Notes under the pieces: model-generated
The model's database searches: none
Told to the model about the DNA's origin: nothing
What the model saw: the letters and a program-made list of their open reading frames with translations, nothing else
Assembly (NCBI RefSeq): GCF_002086155.1
Contig: NZ_MVHE01000051.1
Span: forward strand, 1-39,660
Reading direction: 5' to 3'
DNA from: Mycobacterium angelicum
GTDB lineage: Bacteria; Actinomycetota; Actinomycetes; Mycobacteriales; Mycobacteriaceae
DNA length: 39,660 nucleotides
Made by a program: the position numbers and the translations under genes
Shown here: positions 1 through 7,065 of the stretch, piece after piece
How the letters are laid out: each line of letters opens with the position of its first letter
How positions within the stretch are numbered: the first letter of the stretch is position 1

Positions 1-570
1 GTTCCCGAACGTCGACCCGCCGTTACCACCTGCGCCACCCCGTGCGCCGATACCGCCAGCCCCGCCGGCTCCGCCATTGCCGAACATCCCCGCGCTACCA
101 CCGGCACCACCGGGCTGGCCAGGCGCTCCGGAGCCGCCATTGCCGCCGTTGCCCGAGATGATCCCACCCGGCCCACCGGCCTGGCCGGTGCCGTTAAGCC
201 CATTGGCGCCGTTGCCGAACAGCGGTCGGCCGACCGCCGCCATCGTGGGCGCGTTGACCAAATCAAGCAACCCCAGCATCGAGTTGTTGCTGGCCGCCTC
301 GGCGACCGCGTACATGTCCCCACCACCGGCGATCGCTCGTACGAATTGGTCGTGAAACGTCATCGCTTGCTGACTGAGCGCTTGATAGCCCCGCCCATAC
401 GTCCCGAAAAACGCTGCCACGGCCGCCGACACCTCATCTTCAGCAGCGGCCAACAGCCCCGTCGTCCGGGCCGCTGCCGCCGCGTTAGCGGCACTGAGCG
501 CAGATCCGATGTCGGTCAATCCCGCTGCCGCCGACCCCATCGTCCCCGGCGCCGCAATCACGAAAGACAT
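1..570 (-). CDS. PE_PGRS family protein, 3' end beyond the window
   Basis: The minus strand is open from an ATG at 570 to the left edge, giving 190 residues. The first ~95 residues form a PE domain (start MSFVIAAP), followed by the usual linker with GRPLFGNGANG and then GGAGG/GGNGG repeats of the PGRS type. A tandem ATG lies at 571-573; an AGGAGG ribosome site at 577-582 is 6 nt from the ATG at 570, which favours that start. PE proteins are exported by ESX-type secretion and sit at the cell surface; their biochemical roles are mostly unknown. Odd point: residues 8-9 are Pro-Gly, where the family name-giving motif is Pro-Glu. The 3' end is outside the window, so full length and C-terminal domain are unknown. 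Confidence 0.9.
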   Translation of the reverse strand, partial: MSFVIAAPGTMGSAAAGLTDIGSALSAANAAAAARTTGLLAAAEDEVSAAVAAFFGTYGRGYQALSQQAMTFHDQFVRAIAGGGDMYAVAEAASNNSMLGLLDLVNAPTMAAVGRPLFGNGANGLNGTGQAGGPGGIISGNGGNGGSGAPGQPGGAGGSAGMFGNGGAGGAGGIGARGGAGGNGGSTFGN

Positions 571-614
571 CATTGGCCTCCTGCTACAGACTCGATTTAG
601 CCCCGCATTGCAGC

Positions 615-647
615 ACTCTATTTCGCGCGAAGTACCAATAATGTCAA
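615..647 (-). promoter_or_regulatory. Possible promoter with internal palindrome for the PE_PGRS gene
   Basis: On the minus strand a perfect TTGACA (642-647) is followed by TAGAGT (615-620), a TANNNT-type -10 box. The spacing is 21 nt, longer than the usual 17-18, so the pairing is uncertain. The palindrome TTCGCGCGAA (622-631) lies between the boxes, where a repressor would block polymerase. The distance to the ATG at 570 allows a short leader with the AGGAGG site. Confidence 0.35.
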
Positions 648-772
648 TCGGCAAAAGTTATTCAGGTGAAAACCGCGGCGCGGGCCCGGCGACCGGTTTG
701 CACCCGCAATGGCCCTGCTTGGCCAAGGCCCCAGCCGTCGACCAGGCTAGCCAGCCGACCGGGCGAGCGAGG

Positions 773-2773
773 TTAGTTGCCGAATCCCGATTGCTGATTT
801 CCCTTGTTGAATCCACCCGAGCTATGTGAACCCGAGTTGGAGAAGCCCGAATTGTGGTCGCCCGACTGGTTAAAGCCACCGTTGTCCAGGCCCACATTCA
901 TGAAGCCCACGTTCCCGGCGGTGCCGGCGTTACCGTAGCCGACGCTGAGGTTGCCGGAGTTCGAGATGCCCACGTCGTTGGTGCCGGAGTTGAAGAAGCC
1001 GGTGTTCTTGCCGTTCGTGTTCTGGAAACCTGTTTGCTGGTTCCCGATATTGCCGTAGCCTTCGCTGTCGTTGCCGACGTTCTGGAAGCCCGAGTTGTTG
1101 TTTCCGTTGTTGTTCCAGCCGGAATTATTCGTACCGGTGTTGCCGAAACCGGAGTTGGTCAGGCCGGTGTCGGTCGCGCTGCCGAAGCCCGTATTGACGT
1201 CGCCGGCATTGCCGAAGCCGGTATTCGTGTTACCCGAATTGCCCCAGCCGGTGTTGTAACTACCCGAGTTTCCGAACCCGGTATTGCCGACCCCCGAGTT
1301 TCCGTAGCCCACGCTGCTGTTGCCCGAGTTGCCGAAGCCGACGGTGCCGCTCGAAGCCCCGTTGAGTCCGCCCATCGAGAAGCTGCCGGCATTGCCGAAG
1401 CCCATGTTGTCGTGGCCGGCGTTGAAGAAGCCGACGTCACCGTGGCCGGAGTTGGCGAAACCAACCCCGGTGTCAGCGGAGTTCGAGAAGCCGGTGTTGA
1501 TGTCGCCGGTGTTCCAGAACCCCGTGTTGGTGGCACCCGTGTTCATGAAGCCGGTATTGAAGTTGCCGGAGTTACCGATGCCCCAGTTTCCATTGCCCGA
1601 GTTGAAGAAGCCGACGTTGTTGTTGCCCGAATTGAACAAGCCGATGTTCCCGGTGCCGCCATTTAGGCCGGCGAGGTTGATGCCCACCTGGTCGTTGCCG
1701 GTGAGCCCGATTCCGAAGTTGTTGTTACCGGTGTTCCCGAAGCCGATGTTGTTGTTGCCGAGGTTTCCGAAGCCGAGGTTGCTGAGGCCTTTATTGCCGA
1801 TGCCGATGTTGAAGTTGTTCGTGTTGCCGAAGCCGAAGTTCTGGTTACCTTCATTTCCGAAGCCGATATTGAAGCTGCCGAAGTTGCCGCTGCCCCGGTT
1901 GTAGCTACCGGTATTCCCGTTGCCGATGTTGCCGCTGCCGCTGTTTCCACCGCCGAAGTTGCCGCTGCCGAAGTTCCCGATGCCGAGGTTTCCGCTGCCG
2001 CGGTTGCCACCGCCCAGGTTGCTGCTACCGACGTTTCCAGAACCCAGGTTGAAGCTGCCGGTGTTGCCGTCGCCGAGATTGATGTTGCCGGCGGCGTTTC
2101 CGCTGCCGAAGTTGAGCAGGCCCTTGTTGCCGCTGCCGAAGTTGGCGCTACCGGTATTGCCGCTGCCCAGGTTGATGCTGCCGATGTTGCCCAGGCCCAA
2201 GTTCCCGGTGCCGATATTGCTGACCGCCGAGATAGCACCCAGGCCCGGGAAGGCTTGCACCACCTGCTGCCACGGCGTCAGCGCCGCGGCCACCGCCGAT
2301 GCCCCGCTGTGGTAGCCGAACATCGCCGCGACATCCTGGGCCCACATCTCCTCGTACACGGCTTCGGCGGCCGCGATCGCCGGCGCGTTCTGGCCGAACA
2401 GATTCGAAAGGACCAGCTGCACAAACCCGGAACGGTTGGCGGCCACCGCGATCGGATGGATCGTCGCCGCCCGCGCGGCTTCGAACACGCTGGCCACCGT
2501 CTGGGCCTGCCCAGCCGTCCCCGCGGCGTGCGCCGCCGCCGCGCTCAGCCAACCCGCATAGGGTGCGGCCGCCGACGCCATCGCCGCGGACGCCGGGCCT
2601 TGCCAGGCCTGGCTCACCAGCGTCGAGGTCACCGACCCGAATGAGTCTGCCGCCGCACCCAACTCATCAGCCAGTCCACCCCAGGCCGCCGCGGCCTCCG
2701 CCATGGGGGCCGATCCCGCGCCGGAAAACATCAGTACAGAGTTGATTTCTGGCGGCAACACCGAAAAGTTCAT
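773..2773 (-). CDS. PPE family protein, MPTR subfamily
   Basis: This 666-residue protein starts MNFSVLPPE, with the Pro-Pro-Glu motif at residues 7-9, and has an alpha-helical PPE domain of about 180 residues that includes a WxG turn (AWQGPAS). From about residue 190 it is built of pentapeptide-like NxGxGNxG repeats to the C-terminus, the mark of the MPTR subfamily. PPE proteins are usually secreted through ESX systems, often paired with a PE protein; no PE gene lies directly upstream here, where the chorismate mutase gene diverges. The start is put at the ATG at 2773; an in-frame TTG two codons upstream is possible but less likely. The function of individual MPTR proteins is unknown. Confidence 0.93.
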   Translation of the reverse strand: MNFSVLPPEINSVLMFSGAGSAPMAEAAAAWGGLADELGAAADSFGSVTSTLVSQAWQGPASAAMASAAAPYAGWLSAAAAHAAGTAGQAQTVASVFEAARAATIHPIAVAANRSGFVQLVLSNLFGQNAPAIAAAEAVYEEMWAQDVAAMFGYHSGASAVAAALTPWQQVVQAFPGLGAISAVSNIGTGNLGLGNIGSINLGSGNTGSANFGSGNKGLLNFGSGNAAGNINLGDGNTGSFNLGSGNVGSSNLGGGNRGSGNLGIGNFGSGNFGGGNSGSGNIGNGNTGSYNRGSGNFGSFNIGFGNEGNQNFGFGNTNNFNIGIGNKGLSNLGFGNLGNNNIGFGNTGNNNFGIGLTGNDQVGINLAGLNGGTGNIGLFNSGNNNVGFFNSGNGNWGIGNSGNFNTGFMNTGATNTGFWNTGDINTGFSNSADTGVGFANSGHGDVGFFNAGHDNMGFGNAGSFSMGGLNGASSGTVGFGNSGNSSVGYGNSGVGNTGFGNSGSYNTGWGNSGNTNTGFGNAGDVNTGFGSATDTGLTNSGFGNTGTNNSGWNNNGNNNSGFQNVGNDSEGYGNIGNQQTGFQNTNGKNTGFFNSGTNDVGISNSGNLSVGYGNAGTAGNVGFMNVGLDNGGFNQSGDHNSGFSNSGSHSSGGFNKGNQQSGFGN

Positions 2774-2967
2774 GAACAAAGTCCTTCCTCACCGGGCCCG
2801 TCTCAGTGCCAGCGAGTGGAAGCCTAAAGCCAACGGGACAACGAAAACGTGCGTTTTCGGCAAATCGAGTTGGCTTGCTGCAGCGAACGATTTGCGCATC
2901 TTTTTGCGCGGGCACGGCGCAGGATGGCACACTCGATTGGTGCTCAACATGCAGCGCCGATTTTTTT

Positions 2968-2992
2968 ACGGGTACCGGTCAGCGGTGCCCGT
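2968..2992 (+). other. Hairpin in the leader region of chorismate mutase
   Basis: ACGGGTACC (2968-2976) pairs with GGTGCCCGT (2984-2992), a 9-bp stem with one G-U pair and a 7-nt loop, preceded by seven T residues. It lies in the 295-bp region between the divergent PPE and chorismate mutase genes. I see no recognisable riboswitch, and the role is unknown. Confidence 0.35.
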
Positions 2993-3010
2993 GGCGTAGC
3001 TGCTTTCGCA

Positions 3011-3043
3011 GAGCCCCGTGGTCCGCTTTCGGATACGGGGCTC
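3011..3043 (+). other. Second hairpin upstream of chorismate mutase
   Basis: GAGCCCCGT (3011-3019) and ACGGGGCTC (3035-3043) are perfect 9-bp complements around a 15-nt loop. No T-tract follows, so it is not a classical terminator. It ends 25 nt before the ATG at 3069 and could act as a leader structure or attenuator; this is unproven. The rest of 2774-3068 shows no convincing gene. Confidence 0.4.
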
Positions 3044-3068
3044 GTCTCTTGTGTGAGGCCCGAACCGG

Positions 3069-3383
3069 ATGAGACCAGAACCCCCACCTCACGACAACGC
3101 GGAGTTAGCAGAAATGAACCTCGAGACAATCGACACCCCAGAGCTCGATATCGACGAGTTACGCGAAGAAATCGACCGGTTGGACGCCGAAATCCTGGCC
3201 GCGGTCAAACGCCGCGTCGAGGTGTCCCAGGCGATCGGCAAAGTCCGGATGGCGTCCGGGGGCACCCGGCTGGTGCACAGCCGCGAGATGAAGGTGATCG
3301 AGCGCTACAGCGAGCTCGGGCCCGACGGTAAGGACCTGGCGATTCTGCTGCTGCGGTTGGGCAGGGGACGACTCGGCCACTAA
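3069..3383 (+). CDS. aroQ: Chorismate mutase, AroQ-delta type (intracellular)
   Basis: The 104-residue product is an all-helical AroQ chorismate mutase that converts chorismate to prephenate, the branch step to Phe and Tyr. The core is seen from IDELREEIDRLDAEILAAVKRR through SREMKVIERYSELG to the C-terminal LLRLGRGRLGH. It closely matches what I remember of Rv0948c, the cytosolic M. tuberculosis enzyme, which is poorly active alone and is activated by complexing with DAHP synthase; the short C-terminus ending LGH is involved in that contact. There is no signal peptide, unlike the exported Rv1885c type. An internal ATG at 3114 would give a 89-residue protein and is an alternative start. The neighbours mycolyltransferase and pgi match the Rv0948c-Rv0946c order. 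Confidence 0.95.
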   Translation: MRPEPPPHDNAELAEMNLETIDTPELDIDELREEIDRLDAEILAAVKRRVEVSQAIGKVRMASGGTRLVHSREMKVIERYSELGPDGKDLAILLLRLGRGRLGH

Positions 3384-3445
3384 ACGGTTACTACCGTCGT
3401 GACCTTGTCCGGTTCGACGCTTTGCTGAGGTAAATTTCGCCGGAA

Positions 3446-4411
3446 ATGGTTACGGCAGTGGCAATTGGGGCTTCGCCGTTGCGCCGGCTGATGCTCGTAT
3501 CGGCGGCGATGTTGCTCGCGCTGTTGTGCGTAGTCTCCGCGAACTCGGCGACCTCGTCGGCGTGGTCGCGGACCAGTCTGCCGATCGAGTACCTGATGGT
3601 CCCCTCACCCTCGATGAACCGCCAGGTCAAGGTCGAGTTTCAGGGCGGCGGCAGCCACGCCGTGTATCTGCTGGACGGGATGCGCGCCCGAGACGACTTC
3701 AACGGCTGGGATATTCACCTTCCGGTGTTCGAGTGGTTCGAGCAATCCGGGCTATCGCTGGTGATGCCGACCGGCGGAACGGCCAGTTTCTACTCGGACT
3801 GGTACAAACCGGCCGTCGGCAATAACGGGGTGTCGACGTACAAGTGGGAGACCTTTCTCACCCAGGAGCTACCGCAGTGGCTGGCGGCCAACAAGGGGAT
3901 CAGCGCGACCGGCAACGCCGTCGTCGGCGCATCGATGTCGGGATCGGCGGCGCTGGTCCTGGCGGCCAAACATGCCCAGAACTTCGTCTATGCGGCGTCG
4001 ATGTCGGGCTTTTTGAACTTGTCCGCCGGAAACTGGCCCTCGTTGGTCAGCGCCGTGCAACTGGGCGCCGGTGGTTTCCGCTCCGAGGCGATGTGGGGGC
4101 CGCCCACCGACCCGGCGTGGGCGGCGAACGACCCCACGGTCAATGTGAAGAGCCTCATCGCCAACAACACCCGCATCTGGGTGTACACCGGAAACGGCGG
4201 GGAATCGGACCAGGGCACCAAGCTGGACGCCAGCCTGCTGGAAAGCGCCACGCGGATAAGCAACAAGGTTTTTCAGAGCAGGTATCAAGCCAAGGGCGGG
4301 CGCAACGGGGTGTTCAACTTCCCCGACAACGGCACCCACACCTGGTCGTACTGGGGCCAACAACTGCAAGCCATGCTGCCTGACCTACAGCGCACGTTGG
4401 GCGCGGCGTAA
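3446..4411 (+). CDS. Secreted mycolyltransferase-like protein (antigen 85 family), intact
   Basis: The 321-residue protein has a signal peptide (basic RR near residue 13, hydrophobic 15-30) and an alpha/beta-hydrolase fold of the antigen 85/MPT51 family, which transfers mycolic acids to trehalose or arabinogalactan outside the membrane. Visible family features are YLLDG (74-78), DW near 118-119, the nucleophile loop GASMSG with Ser163, SMSGFLNLS (185-193) and FNFPDNGTHTW with the likely catalytic His298. The acid residue is less clear: the family stretch NGTPNELGG is NGGESDQGT here, leaving Glu253 or Asp255 as candidates, so activity is not certain. It lies between chorismate mutase and pgi, the position of Rv0947c, which I recall as a pseudogene remnant in M. 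tuberculosis. Confidence 0.88.
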   Translation: MVTAVAIGASPLRRLMLVSAAMLLALLCVVSANSATSSAWSRTSLPIEYLMVPSPSMNRQVKVEFQGGGSHAVYLLDGMRARDDFNGWDIHLPVFEWFEQSGLSLVMPTGGTASFYSDWYKPAVGNNGVSTYKWETFLTQELPQWLAANKGISATGNAVVGASMSGSAALVLAAKHAQNFVYAASMSGFLNLSAGNWPSLVSAVQLGAGGFRSEAMWGPPTDPAWAANDPTVNVKSLIANNTRIWVYTGNGGESDQGTKLDASLLESATRISNKVFQSRYQAKGGRNGVFNFPDNGTHTWSYWGQQLQAMLPDLQRTLGAA

Positions 4412-4429
4412 ACCTGGGTGCGGTCGAGG

Positions 4430-4478
4430 CTGCGGTTTTGCAGGGAAAGTACGAGTGAGGGCCTGCGATTTTGCAGGC
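4430..4478 (+). repeat. Two direct copies of a CTGCG(G/A)TTTTGCAG hairpin motif
   Basis: CTGC-GGTTTT-GCAG at 4430-4443 and GCCTGC-GATTTT-GCAGGC at 4461-4478 are two related short stem-loops with T-rich loops, 17 nt apart, just after the mycolyltransferase stop codon. They could help end transcription before pgi, but neither is followed by a T-tract, and the repeated layout suggests a small intergenic repeat. Confidence 0.4.
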
Positions 4479-4507
4479 TCGGTGCACGCTGTCCGGGCTC
4501 GCGGCTC

Positions 4508-4539
4508 CCAACGCCCCAACGCCCCAACGCCCCAACGCC
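4508..4539 (+). repeat. Four perfect tandem copies of CCAACGCC before pgi
   Basis: The 8-bp unit CCAACGCC is repeated four times without change, ending 8 nt before a TAATGT -10 box and 19 nt before the pgi start. It therefore occupies the -35 area of the predicted promoter. Arrays of this type can gain or lose units by slippage. Confidence 0.85.
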
Positions 4540-4546
4540 TCCGCAT

Positions 4547-4552
4547 TAATGT
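4547..4552 (+). promoter_or_regulatory. Predicted -10 box (TAATGT) of pgi
   Basis: TAATGT fits the mycobacterial TANNNT -10 consensus and ends 6 nt before the ATG at 4559, which suggests a leaderless or nearly leaderless pgi mRNA. No Shine-Dalgarno sequence is visible ahead of the ATG, in agreement with this. No clear -35 box is seen because the 8-bp tandem repeats fill that space. Confidence 0.5.
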
Positions 4553-4558
4553 CGAGGC

Positions 4559-6223
4559 ATGACCTCCGAGCAATCCATCGCTGACATCACCGCCACGCCG
4601 GCGTGGGACGCCCTGCGCAAGCATCACAACGAGATCGGAGAAACCCACCTACGCCAGTTCTTCGCCGACGACCCAGATCGCGGGCGCGAACTCAACGTCA
4701 CCGTCGGCGACCTCTACATCGACTACAGCAAGCACCGTGTCACCCGGGAGACCCTCGAGTTGCTGGTCGATCTGGCCAGGGCGGCCGGCCTGGAACAGCG
4801 CCGCGACAAGATGTTCTCCGGCGTACACATCAACACCTCGGAGGACCGCGCGGTGCTGCATACCGCGCTGCGGTTGCCGCGCGACGCCGTATTGACCGTC
4901 GACGGAGCCAACGTCGTCAAAGAGGTGCACGAGGTGCTGGACGCGATGGGCGACTTCACCGACCGGCTGCGCAGCGGCGAATGGACCGGAGCCACGGGGG
5001 AACGGATTCGCACCGTGGTCAACATCGGCATCGGCGGGTCCGACCTTGGTCCGGTAATGGTGTACCAGGCGCTGCGGCACTACGCCGACGCGGGCATCTC
5101 GGCGCGCTTCGTGTCCAACGTCGACCCCGCCGACCTGGTCGCCACGCTTGCCGACTTGGAGCCTGCCACAACACTTTTCATCGTCGCCTCGAAGACCTTC
5201 TCCACGCTGGAGACGCTGACCAACGCGACCGCCGCGCGCCGCTGGCTCACCGACGCGCTCGGCGACGCCGCGGTGGCCAAGCACTTCGTCGCCGTCTCCA
5301 CCAACCGCCGCCTGGTCGACGAGTTCGGCATCAACACCGACAACATGTTCGGCTTCTGGGATTGGGTAGGTGGACGCTATTCGGTCGATTCGGCGATCGG
5401 GCTGTCGGTGATGGCGGTCATCGGCCGAGAAGCGTTCAGCGACTTCCTATCTGGCTTCCACATCGTCGACGAGCATTTCCGCACCGCTGCGCTGGAGTCC
5501 AATGCGCCTGCGCTGCTTGGCCTCATCGGCCTGTGGTACTCCAATTTCTTTGACGCGCAATCACGTGCCGTGCTGCCTTACTCCAACGATCTGGCCCGTT
5601 TCGCGGCCTACCTGCAGCAGCTGACCATGGAATCCAACGGCAAGTCCACCCGCGCCGACGGCACACCCGTGACCACCGACACCGGCGAAATCTTTTGGGG
5701 CGAGCCGGGAACCAACGGTCAACACGCCTTCTACCAACTGCTGCATCAGGGCACCCGGCTGGTGCCTGCCGACTTCATCGGGTTCAGCGAACCCCTCGAC
5801 GACCTGGCGACCGCCGAAGGCACCGGCAGCATGCACGATCTGTTGATGAGCAACTTCTTCGCGCAGACTCAGGTGCTGGCGTTCGGCAAGACCGCCCAGG
5901 AGATCGCCGAAGAAGGCACCCCTGCCGATGTGGTGCCGCACAAGGTGATGCCCGGCAATCGGCCGTCGACATCCATTCTGGCTAACCGGCTTACACCGTC
6001 GGTATTGGGTCAGCTGATTGCTTTGTATGAGCATCAGGTGTTCACCGAGGGCGTGGTGTGGGGTATCGATTCGTTCGACCAATGGGGTGTGGAGCTGGGC
6101 AAGACGCAGGCCAAGGCGCTGCTTCCGGTGATCACCAGCGACGCTTCGCCCAAGCCGCAGTCGGACAGCTCCACCGACACCTTGGTCCGCCGCTACCGAA
6201 CCGAACGCGGCCGCGCAAGCTGA
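4559..6223 (+). CDS. pgi: Glucose-6-phosphate isomerase
   Basis: This 554-residue cytosolic enzyme interconverts glucose 6-phosphate and fructose 6-phosphate in glycolysis and gluconeogenesis. Length and motifs are typical: the sugar-phosphate binding loop IGIGGSDLGP, SKTFSTLET, the GGRYSVDSAIGL segment, the GEPGTNGQHAFYQLLHQG signature containing catalytic Glu and His, and a C-terminal region with the QWGVELGK catalytic Lys segment. It is in the same relative position as Rv0946c. The start ATG follows a predicted leaderless promoter. The gene ends convergently with the downstream SDR gene, with a long hairpin between them. Confidence 0.98.
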   Translation: MTSEQSIADITATPAWDALRKHHNEIGETHLRQFFADDPDRGRELNVTVGDLYIDYSKHRVTRETLELLVDLARAAGLEQRRDKMFSGVHINTSEDRAVLHTALRLPRDAVLTVDGANVVKEVHEVLDAMGDFTDRLRSGEWTGATGERIRTVVNIGIGGSDLGPVMVYQALRHYADAGISARFVSNVDPADLVATLADLEPATTLFIVASKTFSTLETLTNATAARRWLTDALGDAAVAKHFVAVSTNRRLVDEFGINTDNMFGFWDWVGGRYSVDSAIGLSVMAVIGREAFSDFLSGFHIVDEHFRTAALESNAPALLGLIGLWYSNFFDAQSRAVLPYSNDLARFAAYLQQLTMESNGKSTRADGTPVTTDTGEIFWGEPGTNGQHAFYQLLHQGTRLVPADFIGFSEPLDDLATAEGTGSMHDLLMSNFFAQTQVLAFGKTAQEIAEEGTPADVVPHKVMPGNRPSTSILANRLTPSVLGQLIALYEHQVFTEGVVWGIDSFDQWGVELGKTQAKALLPVITSDASPKPQSDSSTDTLVRRYRTERGRAS

Positions 6224-6230
6224 CTTTCAG

Positions 6231-6298
6231 TGCCGCGAGCGTGCGCGGATGTACGCGAACGCGCGGCGTTTCGCGTACAGACGCGCACGCTCGCGGTA
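6231..6298. terminator. Long perfect hairpin between convergent genes, likely bidirectional terminator
   Basis: CCGCGAGCGTGCGCG (6233-6247) is exactly complementary to 6282-6296. Inside it, after a symmetric GA/GA internal loop, TGTACGCGAA (6250-6259) pairs exactly with 6270-6279 around a 10-nt loop. This gives 25 perfect base pairs filling the space between the pgi stop (6223) and the SDR stop (6299). There is no T-tract, but mycobacterial terminators often lack one. The form also resembles a dispersed mycobacterial palindromic repeat. Confidence 0.65.
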
Positions 6299-7036
6299 CT
6301 AGAAGTAGCGGCCTGGGAGGGCCCACATCAGCTTCACCAGCGGCGTCCACGGCCACCACGGCACGATGGCTCGCCCGGGCTCGCGCTCCATGGCGCCGAC
6401 GAGTGCTCTGACGCCAGTTTCGTTGTCCACCATCAACATTGTGGTCTCGGACTTGGCTGTCATCTCCGATTCGATGTAACCGGGCTCTAACACCGTGACC
6501 TTGATGGGGCCCTTGGCGTATTCGGCGCGCAATGATTCGCCCAGGGAGCTCAGCCCGGCTTTGCTTGCGGCATAAGCGGCTTTGACTCCCGGCACGCCCT
6601 TATTGCCGAGTACCGAGGAGATCAGCACCAAATGGCCGGACCCGCTCTGCTGGAACATCTCCAGTGCCGCCTCGATCTGCACCAGCGCCGACACCAGGTT
6701 GGTCTCGATGGTGGCCTTGTTCGCCCAGAGTTTGCCCGAGCCAAGCCGCGCGCCCTTGCCGATGCCGGCGTTGACGACGATGCGGTCGATGCCGCCCAGC
6801 TCGTCGCTCAATTCGGCGAACACCTTGGGCACCTGATCGTGGTCGTTGACGTCCAGCGCGGCCACCGCAACCTTGATGGCCGGATATTGTTGCGTCAGTT
6901 CGGCTTTCAGTTCGTCGAGCCGGTCGGTGCGACGGGCGCACAGCGCCAGGTCGCGACCTTTGGCGGCGAAGGACCGGGCCATCCCAGCGCCCAGGCCGGA
7001 ACTTGCACCGGTGATGAGGATCTTCTGGCGAGTCAC
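6299..7036 (-). CDS. Short-chain dehydrogenase/reductase (Rv0945-like)
   Basis: A 245-residue classical SDR: cofactor motif TGASSGLG near residues 9-16, NAG in VVNAGIG, catalytic Ser in LISSVLG and the active-site Tyr-Lys pair in AYAASKAG. The arginines in CARRTDRL after the second strand suggest NADP(H) preference. The start is a GTG at 7036, which gives the normal short lead (VTRQKILITG); a longer upstream reading would add an unrelated tail that overlaps the previous gene. It lies 29 nt downstream of the Fpg-like gene on the same strand, so the two are probably cotranscribed. The substrate is unknown. A C-terminal WWPWTPLVKLMWALPGRYF stretch is hydrophobic and may contact membrane or lipid substrate. 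Confidence 0.88.
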   Translation of the reverse strand: MTRQKILITGASSGLGAGMARSFAAKGRDLALCARRTDRLDELKAELTQQYPAIKVAVAALDVNDHDQVPKVFAELSDELGGIDRIVVNAGIGKGARLGSGKLWANKATIETNLVSALVQIEAALEMFQQSGSGHLVLISSVLGNKGVPGVKAAYAASKAGLSSLGESLRAEYAKGPIKVTVLEPGYIESEMTAKSETTMLMVDNETGVRALVGAMEREPGRAIVPWWPWTPLVKLMWALPGRYF

Positions 7037-7065
7037 TCGGGCAGCATATCGAGGCAGCGTGGCGA

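Noticed and set aside
854..1666. Long plus-strand open frame opposite the PPE-MPTR gene
   Set aside because: It mirrors the regular NxGxGNxG codon repeats of the real gene on the other strand and has no family features of its own.
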